Shown: positions 54,469-63,608, counted from the stretch's first letter. The stretch: 64,000 nt of DNA from Rhodospirillaceae bacterium SYSU D60007 (GCA_003574685.1 QOCQ01000011.1:99234-163233), one strand, 5' to 3'. Numbers and translations are program-made. Notes: generated by a model not told the origin, from the letters alone.

Positions 54469-55221
54469 CTACCCGCGTTCCGGCGGCGGAGCCTCGGCCG
54501 GGTGCTGGCGGCGCCGGTGATAGACGACGTAGATGACGGCCAGCGTGACCGCCAGCAGGAACCATGTGATGGCGTACTGCAGATGGTCGTTAGGGATGTT
54601 GACCCGGGTCTGGCCGCCGATGGGAAAGCCGCCGGGATTGGGCGTTGCATCGGCGGCAACCCACCACTGGTCGGCCTTCAGGTCCGGCGAATCCGGCACG
54701 CCTGCGGCAGCCCGCATGGCAGCCACGTCCACCGTCAGCCAGACATTCCGCTCGGGGCGATTCTCCGGCACGAACCAGCCCTTGATGCCGGCCTCCGTCA
54801 GCCGGACCACGCCTTCAACCGTGACCACGCCCTCGATCTGTCCTTCGGCACGCCGCGCCGGATCCTTGCGCTGTTCCGGCACCCAGCCGCGGTTGAACAG
54901 CACGATGCCGTCGTTCTCCAGCCGAAGCGGCGTGATGATGTGCAGACCGACGTTGCGGTTCAGGCTGCGGGCCAGCAGGTGCAGCTCCTTGTCGTGCAGG
55001 AACGTGCCGACAAGACGCACCTTGCGGTATTCGGCCGCGGCGGGATCGGCGGCCACCGCGGCGGCGTCGATGGCCGGCTGCGCCATCCTGCTGTGCAGCC
55101 GCTCGATCAGCGCTTCCTTCCAGGTCATGCGCTGGACCTGCCATACCGCCAGCCCGAGCATGACGATGATTGCCGGAACGGCGAACACGGTCGGCCAGAA
55201 GGCAGGCTTGAAGCGCAGCAT
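54469..55221 (-). CDS. SURF1-family cytochrome oxidase assembly protein
   Basis: A 250-residue inner-membrane protein with one N-terminal helix (about 8-28) and one C-terminal helix (about 215-235) around a periplasmic domain. YRKVRLVGTFLHDKELHL and GIVLFNRGWVPEQRKDPARR are the SURF1 blocks, and NDHLQYAITWFLLA the C-terminal signature. SURF1 delivers haem a to the oxidase. It starts at 55221, five bases after the DUF983 gene. Confidence 0.92.
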   Translation of the reverse strand: MLRFKPAFWPTVFAVPAIIVMLGLAVWQVQRMTWKEALIERLHSRMAQPAIDAAAVAADPAAAEYRKVRLVGTFLHDKELHLLARSLNRNVGLHIITPLRLENDGIVLFNRGWVPEQRKDPARRAEGQIEGVVTVEGVVRLTEAGIKGWFVPENRPERNVWLTVDVAAMRAAAGVPDSPDLKADQWWVAADATPNPGGFPIGGQTRVNIPNDHLQYAITWFLLAVTLAVIYVVYHRRRQHPAEAPPPERG

Positions 55222-55226
55222 GCTGC

Positions 55227-55598
55227 CTATCCAGCGTTGCCGCCGCCCGCCGTCGAGCGATGCTTGTATTGCTGGGCCACGAGCACACCCTTGATGAGCC
55301 GCAACGGCACCAGCGTGGCGGCCAGGATGACCGGGATCCAGATCACCGCGTGCAGCCACAGTGGCGGCTCGTACGCAAATTCGACCCACAGCACCAGTGG
55401 AACGACCAGCGCACCCAGACCCAGGATAACGAACACCGCCGGACCGTCGCCGGCATCATGGCCGCGCAGATCCAGACCACACGCGGGGCACGTATCGCGT
55501 ACCGTCAGGAAGGCCCGGAACAGGTCACCCTTGCCGCAGCGCGGACACTTGCCGGCAAGACCAGCCCCAAGCGACGACTGCGGCGGGTAACGGGTCAA
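55227..55598 (-). CDS. DUF983 family membrane protein
   Basis: A 123-residue protein with zinc-ribbon-like CPRCGKG and CPACGLD pairs at the N-terminus, followed by two membrane helices (about 50-72 and 78-98). It lies between coxC and surf1, a standard place in alphaproteobacterial cox operons. The frame contains no ATG, and a TTG at 55598 overlaps the coxC stop as TTGA, which is the likely start. Role unknown; an oxidase assembly factor is inferred from context. Confidence 0.85.
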   Translation of the reverse strand: MTRYPPQSSLGAGLAGKCPRCGKGDLFRAFLTVRDTCPACGLDLRGHDAGDGPAVFVILGLGALVVPLVLWVEFAYEPPLWLHAVIWIPVILAATLVPLRLIKGVLVAQQYKHRSTAGGGNAG

Positions 55599-56476
55599 TG
55601 CGCGGCCGGCACGGCGTTGCCCAGGCCCCACCAGTAGATGGCGAAGAACAGGAACAGCCAGACGACGTCGACAAAGTGCCAGTACCAGGCGGCAGCCTCG
55701 AAGCCGAAATGCTGCTCCGGCCTGAAGTGGCCCTTCATCGCGCGGAACAGGCAGACGATCAGGAAGATGGTGCCGACGATCACGTGAAAGCCGTGGAAGC
55801 CGGTCGCCATGTAGAACACCGACGGATAGATCCCCTCGCGGAAACCGAACGCCGCGTGGGCGTACTCGTAGGCCTGCACGCAAGTGAAGAAGATGCCGAG
55901 CACCACGGTGAGCAGCAGTCCGCGAACCGCACTCTTCTGGTCCCCCTCGAGGATGGCATGGTGCGCCCACGTGACCGTCGTGCCCGAGGTCAGCAGGATC
56001 AGCGTGTTCATCAGCGGCAGATCGAACGGATCAAACGGATGGATGTCCTTGGGCGGCCACACGCCGCCGGTGGCCTCGCTGCGCATCGGCATGTTCTCGG
56101 GGCCGGGATAGAGCGAGGAGTCGAAGAACGCCCAGAAGAAGGCGAGGAAGAAGAACACCTCCGACGTGATGAAGAGGATCATGCCGTAACGCAGCCCGAG
56201 CTGGACCACCGGCGTGTGGTAGATGCGCGACTCGCGGATCACGTCGGCCCACCAGAACCACATGGTGACCAGGATCAATGCGAGGCCAGGAACAATCTTC
56301 CACAGGCCAAGGGCCGCCACGGTGTCCTTGTGCTCGGCGCCGAAGATGTCCGGATGCATGAAGGTGGCTGCGCCGAACGCCAGCAGGACGCCGCCGATCG
56401 AGCCGATCAGCGGCCAGATGCTGGGGTCGACCAGATGATAGGGATGCTTGTGCGCGGCGTGCTCGGCAGCGGCCAT
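55595..56476 (-). CDS. coxC: Cytochrome c oxidase subunit III
   Basis: A 293-residue subunit III with seven membrane helices. HPYHLVDPSIWPLIGSIG opens the protein, YGMILFITSEVFFFLAFFWAF carries the conserved Glu in helix III, and the C-terminal HFVDVVWLFLFFAIYWWG is standard. The start ATG at 56476 follows AAGGG and comes after the ctaG stop by one base; GTG at 56485 is an alternative. Confidence 0.96.
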   Translation of the reverse strand: MAAAEHAAHKHPYHLVDPSIWPLIGSIGGVLLAFGAATFMHPDIFGAEHKDTVAALGLWKIVPGLALILVTMWFWWADVIRESRIYHTPVVQLGLRYGMILFITSEVFFFLAFFWAFFDSSLYPGPENMPMRSEATGGVWPPKDIHPFDPFDLPLMNTLILLTSGTTVTWAHHAILEGDQKSAVRGLLLTVVLGIFFTCVQAYEYAHAAFGFREGIYPSVFYMATGFHGFHVIVGTIFLIVCLFRAMKGHFRPEQHFGFEAAAWYWHFVDVVWLFLFFAIYWWGLGNAVPAAH

Positions 56477-56477
56477 C

Positions 56478-57107
56478 TTATCCACCCTTCCTCTTGTCCC
56501 CCGGACCGTCGCCGGACGGCATGCGCGCCTGCTCCAGCAGCTCCTTCGCGCGGTCGGTCCTTGCCTCGAAAAACGTGTAGGACAGGGTGATGGTGGTCAC
56601 CTTGTCGTACTTGTGGTCCTTTGCCATGTCGGGATCGACGAAGAACGTCACCGGCATTTCGACGCTTTCGCCCGGCTTCAGCAACTGCTCGGTGAAGCAG
56701 AAGCACTGGATCTTGTTGAACCAGGGGCCGGCGAGGTCCGGCGTCACGTTGTACGTCGCCGTACCAACGATCGGCCGCTTCGACAGGTTGGTGGCGCGAT
56801 AGAAGACGAGCGCCTCCTCGCCCAGCCTGACCTTTACCTCGCGCTGCAGCGGCTCGAACTTCCAGGGAAGATTGCCGTCGCGGCTGGCATCGAAACGCAC
56901 CGTGATGGTGCGATCCAGCACGCGGTCCGGCGCCGCCGTGGCCACCTGCGTTGTGCCCGCGAAGCCGGTGACGCGGCAGAAGAGATCGTAAAGCGGCACC
57001 GAGGCATAGGCGAGGCCAACCATCGCGGCCACGCCGACGAACACGCCCGTGACGACCCGCCGGTTGCGGCGCGCCAGCGCCCCGCGGTCGCTTCGATCCG
57101 TGCTCAT
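56478..57107 (-). CDS. ctaG: Cytochrome c oxidase assembly protein CtaG/Cox11
   Basis: A 209-residue copper chaperone with one N-terminal helix. NKIQCFCFTEQ contains the CFCF copper motif, and YASVPLYDLFCRVTGFAGTTQ the conserved N-terminal block. It inserts Cu(B) into subunit I. Its ATG overlaps the coxF stop (ATGA). Confidence 0.96.
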   Translation of the reverse strand: MSTDRSDRGALARRNRRVVTGVFVGVAAMVGLAYASVPLYDLFCRVTGFAGTTQVATAAPDRVLDRTITVRFDASRDGNLPWKFEPLQREVKVRLGEEALVFYRATNLSKRPIVGTATYNVTPDLAGPWFNKIQCFCFTEQLLKPGESVEMPVTFFVDPDMAKDHKYDKVTTITLSYTFFEARTDRAKELLEQARMPSGDGPGDKRKGG

Positions 57108-57283
57108 TGCGGCGCCCCCGGCAACACGCCGGCGCCGCCAAAGCGCACGATCGTGATGACGAAGAACAGCAGGCAGATGCCGATGATCGCCGCCAGCACG
57201 ATCCAGTTCTTCACGCGCTGCTGGCTGTGCCGCTCGCTCAGGTGCGGCTTGCGAGGCTCGCGATCGGCCACGGCAATCTCCAC
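57104..57283 (-). CDS. Small CoxF-like membrane protein
   Basis: A 59-residue protein beginning with GTG at 57283, five bases after the ctaB stop. HSQQRVKNWIVLAAIIG leads into a single membrane helix and ends ITIVRFGGAG. A short one-helix protein at this exact site between ctaB and ctaG is common in alphaproteobacteria (CoxF). The stop overlaps the ctaG start as ATGA. It is shorter than many gene finders accept. Confidence 0.8.
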   Translation of the reverse strand: MEIAVADREPRKPHLSERHSQQRVKNWIVLAAIIGICLLFFVITIVRFGGAGVLPGAPQ

Positions 57284-57287
57284 GGCC

Positions 57288-58211
57288 CTACCCCAGCACC
57301 AGCCGGTCCACGACCAGCGCGACGAACAGCAGGAAGAGGTAAGCCAACGAGAAGCGGAACATAGCGCGCGCCGGCCCGGTGTCCCCGTCCGGTGCACGCC
57401 AGACGCGCAGCGCATGTCCGAGGAAAGCCAGTCCTGCCATCAGCGAGAAGACGCCATAGCCCCAGCCCGCAACACCGGTCAGCGTCGGCAGCAGCCCGAC
57501 CGGCAGCAGCGTCGCCGTATACAGCAGCATCTGGCGCCTGGTCGCAGCGATGCCCGACACCACCGGCAGCATCGGCACCCGGGCCCGCCGGTAATCGTCG
57601 TTGCAGAACAGCGACAGCGCCCAGAAGTGCGGCGGCGTCCACATGAAGATCAGCAGGAACAGCGACACCGAGGCCCACGACACGTCGCCGGTGACGGCGG
57701 CCCAGCCGATCATGGGCGGCAAGGCGCCGGCGGCGCCGCCGATCACGATGTTCTGCGGCGTGCGCCGCTTTAGCCACATCGTGTAGACGAACACGTAGAA
57801 GGCGATCGTGAAGGCCAGCAGCGCCGCCGCGACCTCGTTTGTGGCGACGGCCATCAGCAGCACCGAGAAGATCGCCAGCAGCACGCCGAAGCCCAGCGCG
57901 TCGTCGGGCGCGATGACGCCGGCCGGAATCGGGCGGTTGCGCGTGCGCGACATCACGGCATCAATGTCGCGGTCGTACCACATGTTGATGGCGCCGGAAG
58001 CCCCGGCGCCGATGGCGATCGCCGCCACCGCCACGAGGCCAAGCACGGGATGAATGTGGCCGGGCGCCAGCCACAGCCCGACCAGACCGGTGAACACGAC
58101 CAGCGACATCACCCTGGGCTTGAGCAGGGTGATGTAGTCGGACACGCGCGACTGGCCGCGCGCCGCGAAAGCGTCGGCGGTGTCCAGCGTCGGGACCGGC
58201 AGGTCGGTCAT
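57288..58211 (-). CDS. ctaB: Protohaem IX farnesyltransferase (haem O synthase)
   Basis: A 307-residue UbiA-family enzyme with about nine membrane helices. INMWYDRDIDAVMSRTRNRP is the N-x-x-x-D-x-x-x-D prenyl-binding motif, and YTMWLKRRTPQNIVIGGAAGALPPMIGW the second conserved loop. It farnesylates haem B to haem O for the oxidase. Confidence 0.97.
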   Translation of the reverse strand: MTDLPVPTLDTADAFAARGQSRVSDYITLLKPRVMSLVVFTGLVGLWLAPGHIHPVLGLVAVAAIAIGAGASGAINMWYDRDIDAVMSRTRNRPIPAGVIAPDDALGFGVLLAIFSVLLMAVATNEVAAALLAFTIAFYVFVYTMWLKRRTPQNIVIGGAAGALPPMIGWAAVTGDVSWASVSLFLLIFMWTPPHFWALSLFCNDDYRRARVPMLPVVSGIAATRRQMLLYTATLLPVGLLPTLTGVAGWGYGVFSLMAGLAFLGHALRVWRAPDGDTGPARAMFRFSLAYLFLLFVALVVDRLVLG

Positions 58212-58233
58212 CGTGTCTTCGTCCCAAATTCGC

Positions 58234-58259
58234 CGGCGCCCGCCTTGCGGCGGGCGCCG
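58234..58259 (-). other. Hairpin between coxA and ctaB
   Basis: CGGCGCCCGCC and GGCGGGCGCCG form an 11-base perfect stem with a TTGC loop in the 54-base gap. On the minus strand it is followed by GAATTTGGG, too weak for a classic terminator. It may lower ctaB expression relative to coxA or protect the coxBA transcript. Confidence 0.55.
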
Positions 58260-58265
58260 TTCACT

Positions 58266-59891
58266 CTAGTGATGCGCCGCTGCCGTCACCTTCGGCAGCT
58301 CCTCGTAGGTGTGGAACGGTGGCGGCGAGGACACCGTCCACTCCAGCGTCGTGGCACCTTCGCCCCAGTAGTTGGCGCCCACCCTGCGGCCAGCCAGCAG
58401 CGTGTGGAACACCACGAACACCCACCACAATGTCGAGGCGAAAGTGATCAGCGCTCCGGTCGACGACATCTGGTTCCAGAACTGGAACGCGTCGGGATAG
58501 TCGATGTAGTGGCGCGGCATGCCCGCGAGGCCGCTGAAGTGCATCGGGAAGAACGTGAGGTTCACGCCGATGAACGTCGTCCAGAAGTGGATCTGCCCGA
58601 AGAGCTCATTGTACTGGCGGCCGCTCATCTTGCCGATCCAGTAGTAGAACCCGGCGAAGATGCCGAACACGGCGCCCAGCGACAGCACGTAGTGGAAGTG
58701 GGCGACGACGTAGTAGGTGTTGTGCAGCGCGATATCGACGCCGGCATTCGCCAGCACCACGCCGGTCACCCCGCCGATGGTGAACAGGAAGATCAGGCCC
58801 AGCGCCCACAGCATCGGCGTGGGGAAGCGCAGCGAGCCGCCCCACATGGTGGCGATCCAGCTAAAGATCTTCACGCCGGTGGGCACGGCGATCACCATGG
58901 TCGCGGCCATGAAGTAGGCGCGCGTGTCCACGTCCATGCCGACCGTGTACATGTGGTGCGCCCACACGACGAAGCCGACCACACCGATGGCCACCATCGC
59001 ATACGCCATGCCAAGGTAGCCGAAGATCGGCTTGCGCGAGAAGGTGGACACGATGTGGCTCACGATGCCGAACGCCGGCAGGATCATGATGTAGACTTCG
59101 GGATGGCCGAAGAACCAGAACAGGTGCAGGAACAGCAGCGGGTCGCCACCGCCCGCCGGATCGAAGAAGCTGGTGCCGAAGTTGCGGTCGGTCAGCAGCA
59201 TGGTGATGGCGCCCGCCAGCACCGGCAGCGCCAGCAGCAGCAGGAAAGCCGTCACCAGGATCGCCCAGGCCATCAGCGGCATGCGGTGCAGCGTCATGCC
59301 GGGAGTGCGCATGTTGAAGATGGTTGTGATGAAGTTGGCTGCACCCAGGATCGAGCCGGCACCGGCCAGGTGCAGGGCGAAAATGGCAAAATCCATGGAC
59401 GGGCCTGGATGGCCCGAAGCGCTGAGCGGCACGTAGATCGTCCAGCCCGTGCCGGCGCCGCCGCCAATGAAGATCGACATGACGAGGCTGCAGAAGCCGG
59501 CCGCCGTCAGCCAGAACGAGATGTTGTTCATGCGCGGGAAGGCCATGTCTGGCGCACCGATCATGATCGGCACGATCCAGTTGCCGAACCCGCCGATCAG
59601 CGCCGGCATGACCACGAAGAACACCATGATCAGGCCGTGTGCCGTCACCATCGCGTTCCAGTGGTGGCCCGGATTTTCGTGCCAGTTCATGAGCTGCACG
59701 CCGGGGTTCATCAGCTCCAGGCGCATGTAGATGGAGATGGCGCCGCCGATGATGCCGGCCGTCGCGGCCAGCACCATGTAGAGCGTTCCGATGTCCTTGT
59801 GGTTGGTTGACAGGAACCAGCGGACGAAAAAGCCCGGTACGTGGTCCTGGTGCTCGTGGGCGCCGTGTGCGGCGTGCGTTCCGTAAGCCAT
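58266..59891 (-). CDS. coxA: Cytochrome c oxidase subunit I
   Basis: A 541-residue subunit with 12 membrane helices. [13 protein letters not shown] carries the Cu(B) His and the cross-linked Tyr, [18 protein letters not shown] the Cu(B) His pair, and [14 protein letters not shown] the two haem-binding His. The D- and K-pathway Asp, Lys and Glu positions are in place by inspection. It is A-type haem-copper oxidase. The gene follows coxB by 40 bases. Confidence 0.98.
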   Translation of the reverse strand: MAYGTHAAHGAHEHQDHVPGFFVRWFLSTNHKDIGTLYMVLAATAGIIGGAISIYMRLELMNPGVQLMNWHENPGHHWNAMVTAHGLIMVFFVVMPALIGGFGNWIVPIMIGAPDMAFPRMNNISFWLTAAGFCSLVMSIFIGGGAGTGWTIYVPLSASGHPGPSMDFAIFALHLAGAGSILGAANFITTIFNMRTPGMTLHRMPLMAWAILVTAFLLLLALPVLAGAITMLLTDRNFGTSFFDPAGGGDPLLFLHLFWFFGHPEVYIMILPAFGIVSHIVSTFSRKPIFGYLGMAYAMVAIGVVGFVVWAHHMYTVGMDVDTRAYFMAATMVIAVPTGVKIFSWIATMWGGSLRFPTPMLWALGLIFLFTIGGVTGVVLANAGVDIALHNTYYVVAHFHYVLSLGAVFGIFAGFYYWIGKMSGRQYNELFGQIHFWTTFIGVNLTFFPMHFSGLAGMPRHYIDYPDAFQFWNQMSSTGALITFASTLWWVFVVFHTLLAGRRVGANYWGEGATTLEWTVSSPPPFHTYEELPKVTAAAHH

Positions 59892-59931
59892 GGCGACTTC
59901 CTTCGGTTACGCGAACTCGGGGCGGCGCGGT

Positions 59932-60810
59932 TCAGCGCGCCGGGGTGGCAGGGCGGGAATCGGTGAGCGAGCCCGGACTGCCGGCATTGGCGGCCTTCTT
60001 CGAGGCCACCCACTTGTCGAACTCTTCCTTGGTCACCGCCCGCACGGCGATCGGCATGTAGGCGTGATCCTTGCCGCATATCTGCGAGCACTGGCCGTAA
60101 TACAGCCCCGCCTTGGTAACGTTGAACCAGGTTTCGTTGATGCGGCCGATGATGGCGTCCTGCTTGATGCCGAAGGCCGGCACGGTCCAGGCATGCATCA
60201 CGTCAGTCGAGGTGACCAGCACGCGCACGTTGACGCCGGTCGGCACGACGACGGGGTTGTCAACCGCCAGCAGGCGCGGCCGGATGTGCTTTTCCTCGTC
60301 GGAGAACTTCTTCCACTCGTCCTCCTTGATCATGTAGCTGTCGATCGGCTCGAGCTGGAGGTCGGGATATTCGTAGGTCCAGTACCACTGATGGGCCGTC
60401 ACCTTCAGCGTCAGCCCCGCCTCCTTGGTGCGATCCATGTAGTAGAGAAGCCGGAACGAGGGGATCGCGATTCCCACCAGGATGATGATGGGCACAACAG
60501 TCCAGGCTACCTCGATCAGCGTATTGTGGGTCGTCGTCGAGGGCGTCGGACTGCGCGAGGCGCGGAAGCGCACCATCGCATAGAGCATCAGCCCCAGCAC
60601 GAAAAGCGTGATCAGCGAGATCACCCACAAGAGGCCGGTATGCAGCGACACCAGCCGCTCCATCACCGGCGTCGCCGGGTGGTGCAGATCCATCTGGCCG
60701 GAATGCGGCAGGTCGACGAATTCCTGCGCCCACGCGGCGCCCGCGACCAGGCTCGCGAGGCCAACCCCGAACAGCCCCGCGAGAGCCACCGTACGCTTCC
60801 TGCCCGTCAT
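59932..60810 (-). CDS. coxB: Cytochrome c oxidase subunit II
   Basis: A 292-residue subunit with signal peptide (cleavage near AAWAQ), two membrane helices and a periplasmic cupredoxin domain. HAWTVPAFGIKQDAIIGRIN and GQCSQICGKDHAYMPI supply the binuclear Cu(A) ligands (H, C, E/Q backbone, C, H, M). There is no C-terminal cytochrome c domain, so it is aa3-type. The start at 60810 follows GGGCGGGA. It is the first gene of the operon. Confidence 0.97.
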   Translation of the reverse strand: MTGRKRTVALAGLFGVGLASLVAGAAWAQEFVDLPHSGQMDLHHPATPVMERLVSLHTGLLWVISLITLFVLGLMLYAMVRFRASRSPTPSTTTHNTLIEVAWTVVPIIILVGIAIPSFRLLYYMDRTKEAGLTLKVTAHQWYWTYEYPDLQLEPIDSYMIKEDEWKKFSDEEKHIRPRLLAVDNPVVVPTGVNVRVLVTSTDVMHAWTVPAFGIKQDAIIGRINETWFNVTKAGLYYGQCSQICGKDHAYMPIAVRAVTKEEFDKWVASKKAANAGSPGSLTDSRPATPAR

Positions 60811-60845
60811 TCCCGCCCGCTCCCGGCCATGCAAAGATTGCGGGT

Positions 60846-60874
60846 TATCTAGCAGAACCCCTTGACGGAAGTAA
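60846..60874 (-). promoter_or_regulatory. Possible promoter of the cox operon
   Basis: On the minus strand TTACTT (60869-60874) and TAGATA (60846-60851) stand 17 bases apart, 36 bases or more before the coxB ATG. Matches to consensus are partial. Confidence 0.28.
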
Positions 60875-60937
60875 CGGTTTTTCTCCCCCGTCCGCCGTGC
60901 GGCAGCCCGCCGCATCAGGCTTGCTCCGCGAGCTGCA

Positions 60938-61504
60938 TCAGACCTGCCCTGCGAAACGTGCGCGCCGCCGGCGCAGCAGCACCACGACGACAATAGCGAC
61001 AGCAATGGCGAGGCCTGCGAACACGAGACCGATGGCAAGGAAGATTGTCGTCAGCAGCCCGCCAACGAAGCCGGTGCCCACGGCCAGCACCGTCTGTGGC
61101 TGTCGCCTGCCATCGTCATAGGCAGCCTCAAGGCGGTAGAGTCCGGGAGTGTCGACGTCGAACACCAGGGCCGAGAACCCCGAGCGACCGCCGAAATTGT
61201 ACTGCGAGGTGCCGGCCGGCCGGCGCACGGCAATCTGCTGCCCGGAATCGGCTGACTTCACGGTGACGCGCAGGCCCGAGATGCCACTCGACTGGTAGAT
61301 GCGGCCTGCCACCGTGCTCGTGCGCTCGTGGTAGATGGTGTAGGTACCGGCCTGCTTCAGATCGAGATCAGCCCCGCCCGGCACCACGATCTGTGTCAGC
61401 CCTGCCGTCACGCTGCCGAGATGCGTGATCACCACCCATACGGCACCGGCAATGCCTGCGATGCCGATCAGCGCCGCCACCACGTACCACCCCCTGCTGG
61501 TCAT
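60938..61504 (-). CDS. Two-TM periplasmic-domain protein of unknown function
   Basis: A 188-residue protein with an N-terminal helix (about 7-27), a periplasmic beta-rich stretch of about 110 residues, and a C-terminal helix (about 145-180) followed by a basic RRRRARF tail. No known family was recognised. The start at 61504 is supported by AGGAGGAA just upstream. It ends 127 bases before coxB on the same strand, so it could be an upstream member of that transcript, or independent. The beta strands include YNFGGRSGFSALVFDVDTPG and RLEAAYDDGR, like a carbohydrate- or protein-interaction sandwich. Confidence 0.7.
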   Translation of the reverse strand: MTSRGWYVVAALIGIAGIAGAVWVVITHLGSVTAGLTQIVVPGGADLDLKQAGTYTIYHERTSTVAGRIYQSSGISGLRVTVKSADSGQQIAVRRPAGTSQYNFGGRSGFSALVFDVDTPGLYRLEAAYDDGRRQPQTVLAVGTGFVGGLLTTIFLAIGLVFAGLAIAVAIVVVVLLRRRRARFAGQV

Positions 61505-61617
61505 TTCCTCCTCCCCCTGCTGACCCGCACGCAATTATCCCCGCATCGGCCCTGCAAGGGCAACCGAATGGACGCCACAAGCGCGAGTACCTATGTTGGC
61601 CTGGACGAGGAGGCTCC

Positions 61618-63054
61618 ATGTCCCAGCATCTCGCGACCACCGACGGCCTGTTCTTCCAGCGCGCCGGCCTTGACCTCGATCGCACGCGGCGCATGGTGCG
61701 CGAGGCGCTTGCCGGCGCCGACGACGGCGAGCTGTTTCTTGAGTATGTGCAGGGCGAAAGCCTGGTATGGGACGACGGCAAGCTGAAGAGCGCCAGCTTT
61801 GACACCAGCCAGGGCTTCGGCCTGCGCGCTGTGGCGGGCGAAACCACCGGCTATGCCCACGCCTCGACGCTCGACGAGCGCGCGCTGGCCCGCGCGGCCG
61901 AAACCGTGCGTGCGGTGCAGACCGGCCGCGGCGGCATGGCGGGCGAGGGGCCGCGCGGCACCAACGCCCTGCTCTACACCGACGACAATCCCATCGCCGG
62001 TATCGACTTCGACGCCAAGGTCAAACTGCTGGCCGAGATCGACGCCTATGCACGCGCGACAGAGCCCTCGCTGCGCCAGGTTTCGGCCTCGCTCACCGCC
62101 TCGTGGCAGGTGGTGCAGATCATCCGCGCCGATGGCCAGCGGGTCGCCGACATGCGCCCGCTGGTGCGGCTGAACGTCTCCGTCGTCGCCGGCCGTGGCG
62201 ATCGCATGGAGAGTGGCTCCTGCGGCACCGGCGGCCGGCGCGCCTATGGCGAGATCTTCAATCCCGACTACTGGAAGGACCAGACTGACGAGGCGATCCG
62301 CCAGGCGCTGGTCAATCTCGATTCGATCGACGCGCCGGCGGGCGAGATGCCCGTCGTGCTGGACGCCGGCTGGTCGGGCATCCTCTGGCACGAGGCCGTC
62401 GGTCACGGGCTGGAGGGCGACTTCCACCGCAAGAAGACTTCGGTCTTCACCCGCCTGATGGGCGAGATGATCGCGGCACCCGGCGTGACGGTGGTTGATG
62501 ACGGCACCATGCAGGACCGCCGCGGCTCGCTCACCATCGACGACGAGGGCACGCCAACGGAGCGTACGGTGCTGATCGAGAACGGCCGGCTGGTCGGCCT
62601 GATGCAGGATCGCATGAACGCGCGGCTGATGGGCATGCGCCCCACGGGCAATGGGCGGCGCCAGAGCCATGCGCACCAGCCGCTGCCGCGCATGACCAAC
62701 ACCATCATGCTGGCCGGCGACAAGGACCCCGACGAGATCATCGCCTCGGTGAAGCGCGGGCTTTACGCGGTGAATTTCGGCGGCGGCCAGGTCGACATCA
62801 CCAGCGGCAAGTTCGTCTTCTCCTGCACCGAGGCCTATCTGATCGAGAACGGCCGGGTCGGCGCGCCCGTCAAGGGCGCCACCCTGATCGGCGCCGGCGC
62901 CGAGGCGCTGCGCAAGGTCGACATGATCGGCAACGACATGGAGCTCGATCTCGGCATCGGCACCTGCGGCAAGGACGGCCAGGGCGTGCCCGTCGGCGTC
63001 GGCCAGCCCACCCTGCGCCTCGATGCGCTAACCGTAGGCGGCACCCGCGCATAG
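61618..63054 (+). CDS. tldD: Metalloprotease TldD
   Basis: A 478-residue TldD/PmbA-family protease. LWHEAVGHGLEGD holds the HExxxH zinc motif (H258, E259, H263), and GSCGTGGRRAYGEIF the preceding conserved loop. KEGLY-like RGLYAVNFGGGQVDITSGKF and CTEAYLIENGRVGAPVKGATL are the C-terminal signatures. TldD pairs with PmbA to trim modified peptides; no pmbA is in the window. GAGGAGG lies before the ATG. Confidence 0.96.
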   Translation: MSQHLATTDGLFFQRAGLDLDRTRRMVREALAGADDGELFLEYVQGESLVWDDGKLKSASFDTSQGFGLRAVAGETTGYAHASTLDERALARAAETVRAVQTGRGGMAGEGPRGTNALLYTDDNPIAGIDFDAKVKLLAEIDAYARATEPSLRQVSASLTASWQVVQIIRADGQRVADMRPLVRLNVSVVAGRGDRMESGSCGTGGRRAYGEIFNPDYWKDQTDEAIRQALVNLDSIDAPAGEMPVVLDAGWSGILWHEAVGHGLEGDFHRKKTSVFTRLMGEMIAAPGVTVVDDGTMQDRRGSLTIDDEGTPTERTVLIENGRLVGLMQDRMNARLMGMRPTGNGRRQSHAHQPLPRMTNTIMLAGDKDPDEIIASVKRGLYAVNFGGGQVDITSGKFVFSCTEAYLIENGRVGAPVKGATLIGAGAEALRKVDMIGNDMELDLGIGTCGKDGQGVPVGVGQPTLRLDALTVGGTRA

Positions 63055-63132
63055 GCGTCACTTCTCCTGCGTGTCTCCTGCGTGTTAGAATTGAGCGTTC
63101 GCTCTATTCAGAACACACGGGGGGAGCGCGGC

Positions 63133-63556
63133 ATGGCCTTCAAGGTGCAGCCTTTCTACAAGATCGACGCGCCGGTCGGGGCCGGCCAGCCCAACAAGCC
63201 GGACGACGTGACGCTGGTGCAATACCTGCTGGTGAAGGTCGCCAGCCGCACCGCCGGCCGATGGACGCCGCCGCCCGCGCCCCTGGTGGTTAACGGGACG
63301 TACACGCCAGCCTTGGGCGAGTGGATCAAGTCGTACCAGGTGACGGTCAAGGCGACGAACTGACGGCGTCGTGCATCCACAGTCCAATCCGCACTGGAAG
63401 CACCACGGCACGCTGGTGTCGCTCAACGGCAGCTTCCGCAACAATTTCGGCGCTGCGCGCCACGACAACATCACCGCCGAGCCCGACTTCCCTGCCACCC
63501 TGCGCGGCCCGCTCTCGGCCGGCAACGCCAAGCCCGACATGGGCACCACTGCGTAA
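63133..63556 (+). pseudogene. Small peptidoglycan-binding-like gene broken by +1 frameshift
   Basis: The ATG at 63133 (after GGGGAGCG) opens a 76-residue frame with DDVTLVQYLLVKV and VNGTYTPALGEWIKSYQ, which recall the first half of a peptidoglycan-binding-like repeat. It ends at a TGA at 63361-63363. Skipping one T there continues the text as DGVVHPQSNPHWKHHGTLVS and so on to a TAA at 63554-63556, for a total of 140 residues. Both parts read as one protein and the join falls where the sequence needs it. It may be a true frameshift mutation, a sequencing error, or a programmed event. Confidence 0.6.
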
Positions 63557-63608
63557 GCTCGTCGTAGACGTGGTCGGCGATCGCGAGAACCGGGTTCCGG
63601 GCCGGAAC

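Noticed and set aside
52990..55590. An 866-residue plus-strand open frame
   Set aside because: It mirrors the M32 carboxypeptidase, surf1 and DUF983 genes. No motif or ribosome site supports it; GC-rich codon structure explains its length.
58050..59810. A 586-residue plus-strand open frame
   Set aside because: It is antisense to coxA and ctaB; composition is His/Arg/Gln-rich as expected for a mirror frame.
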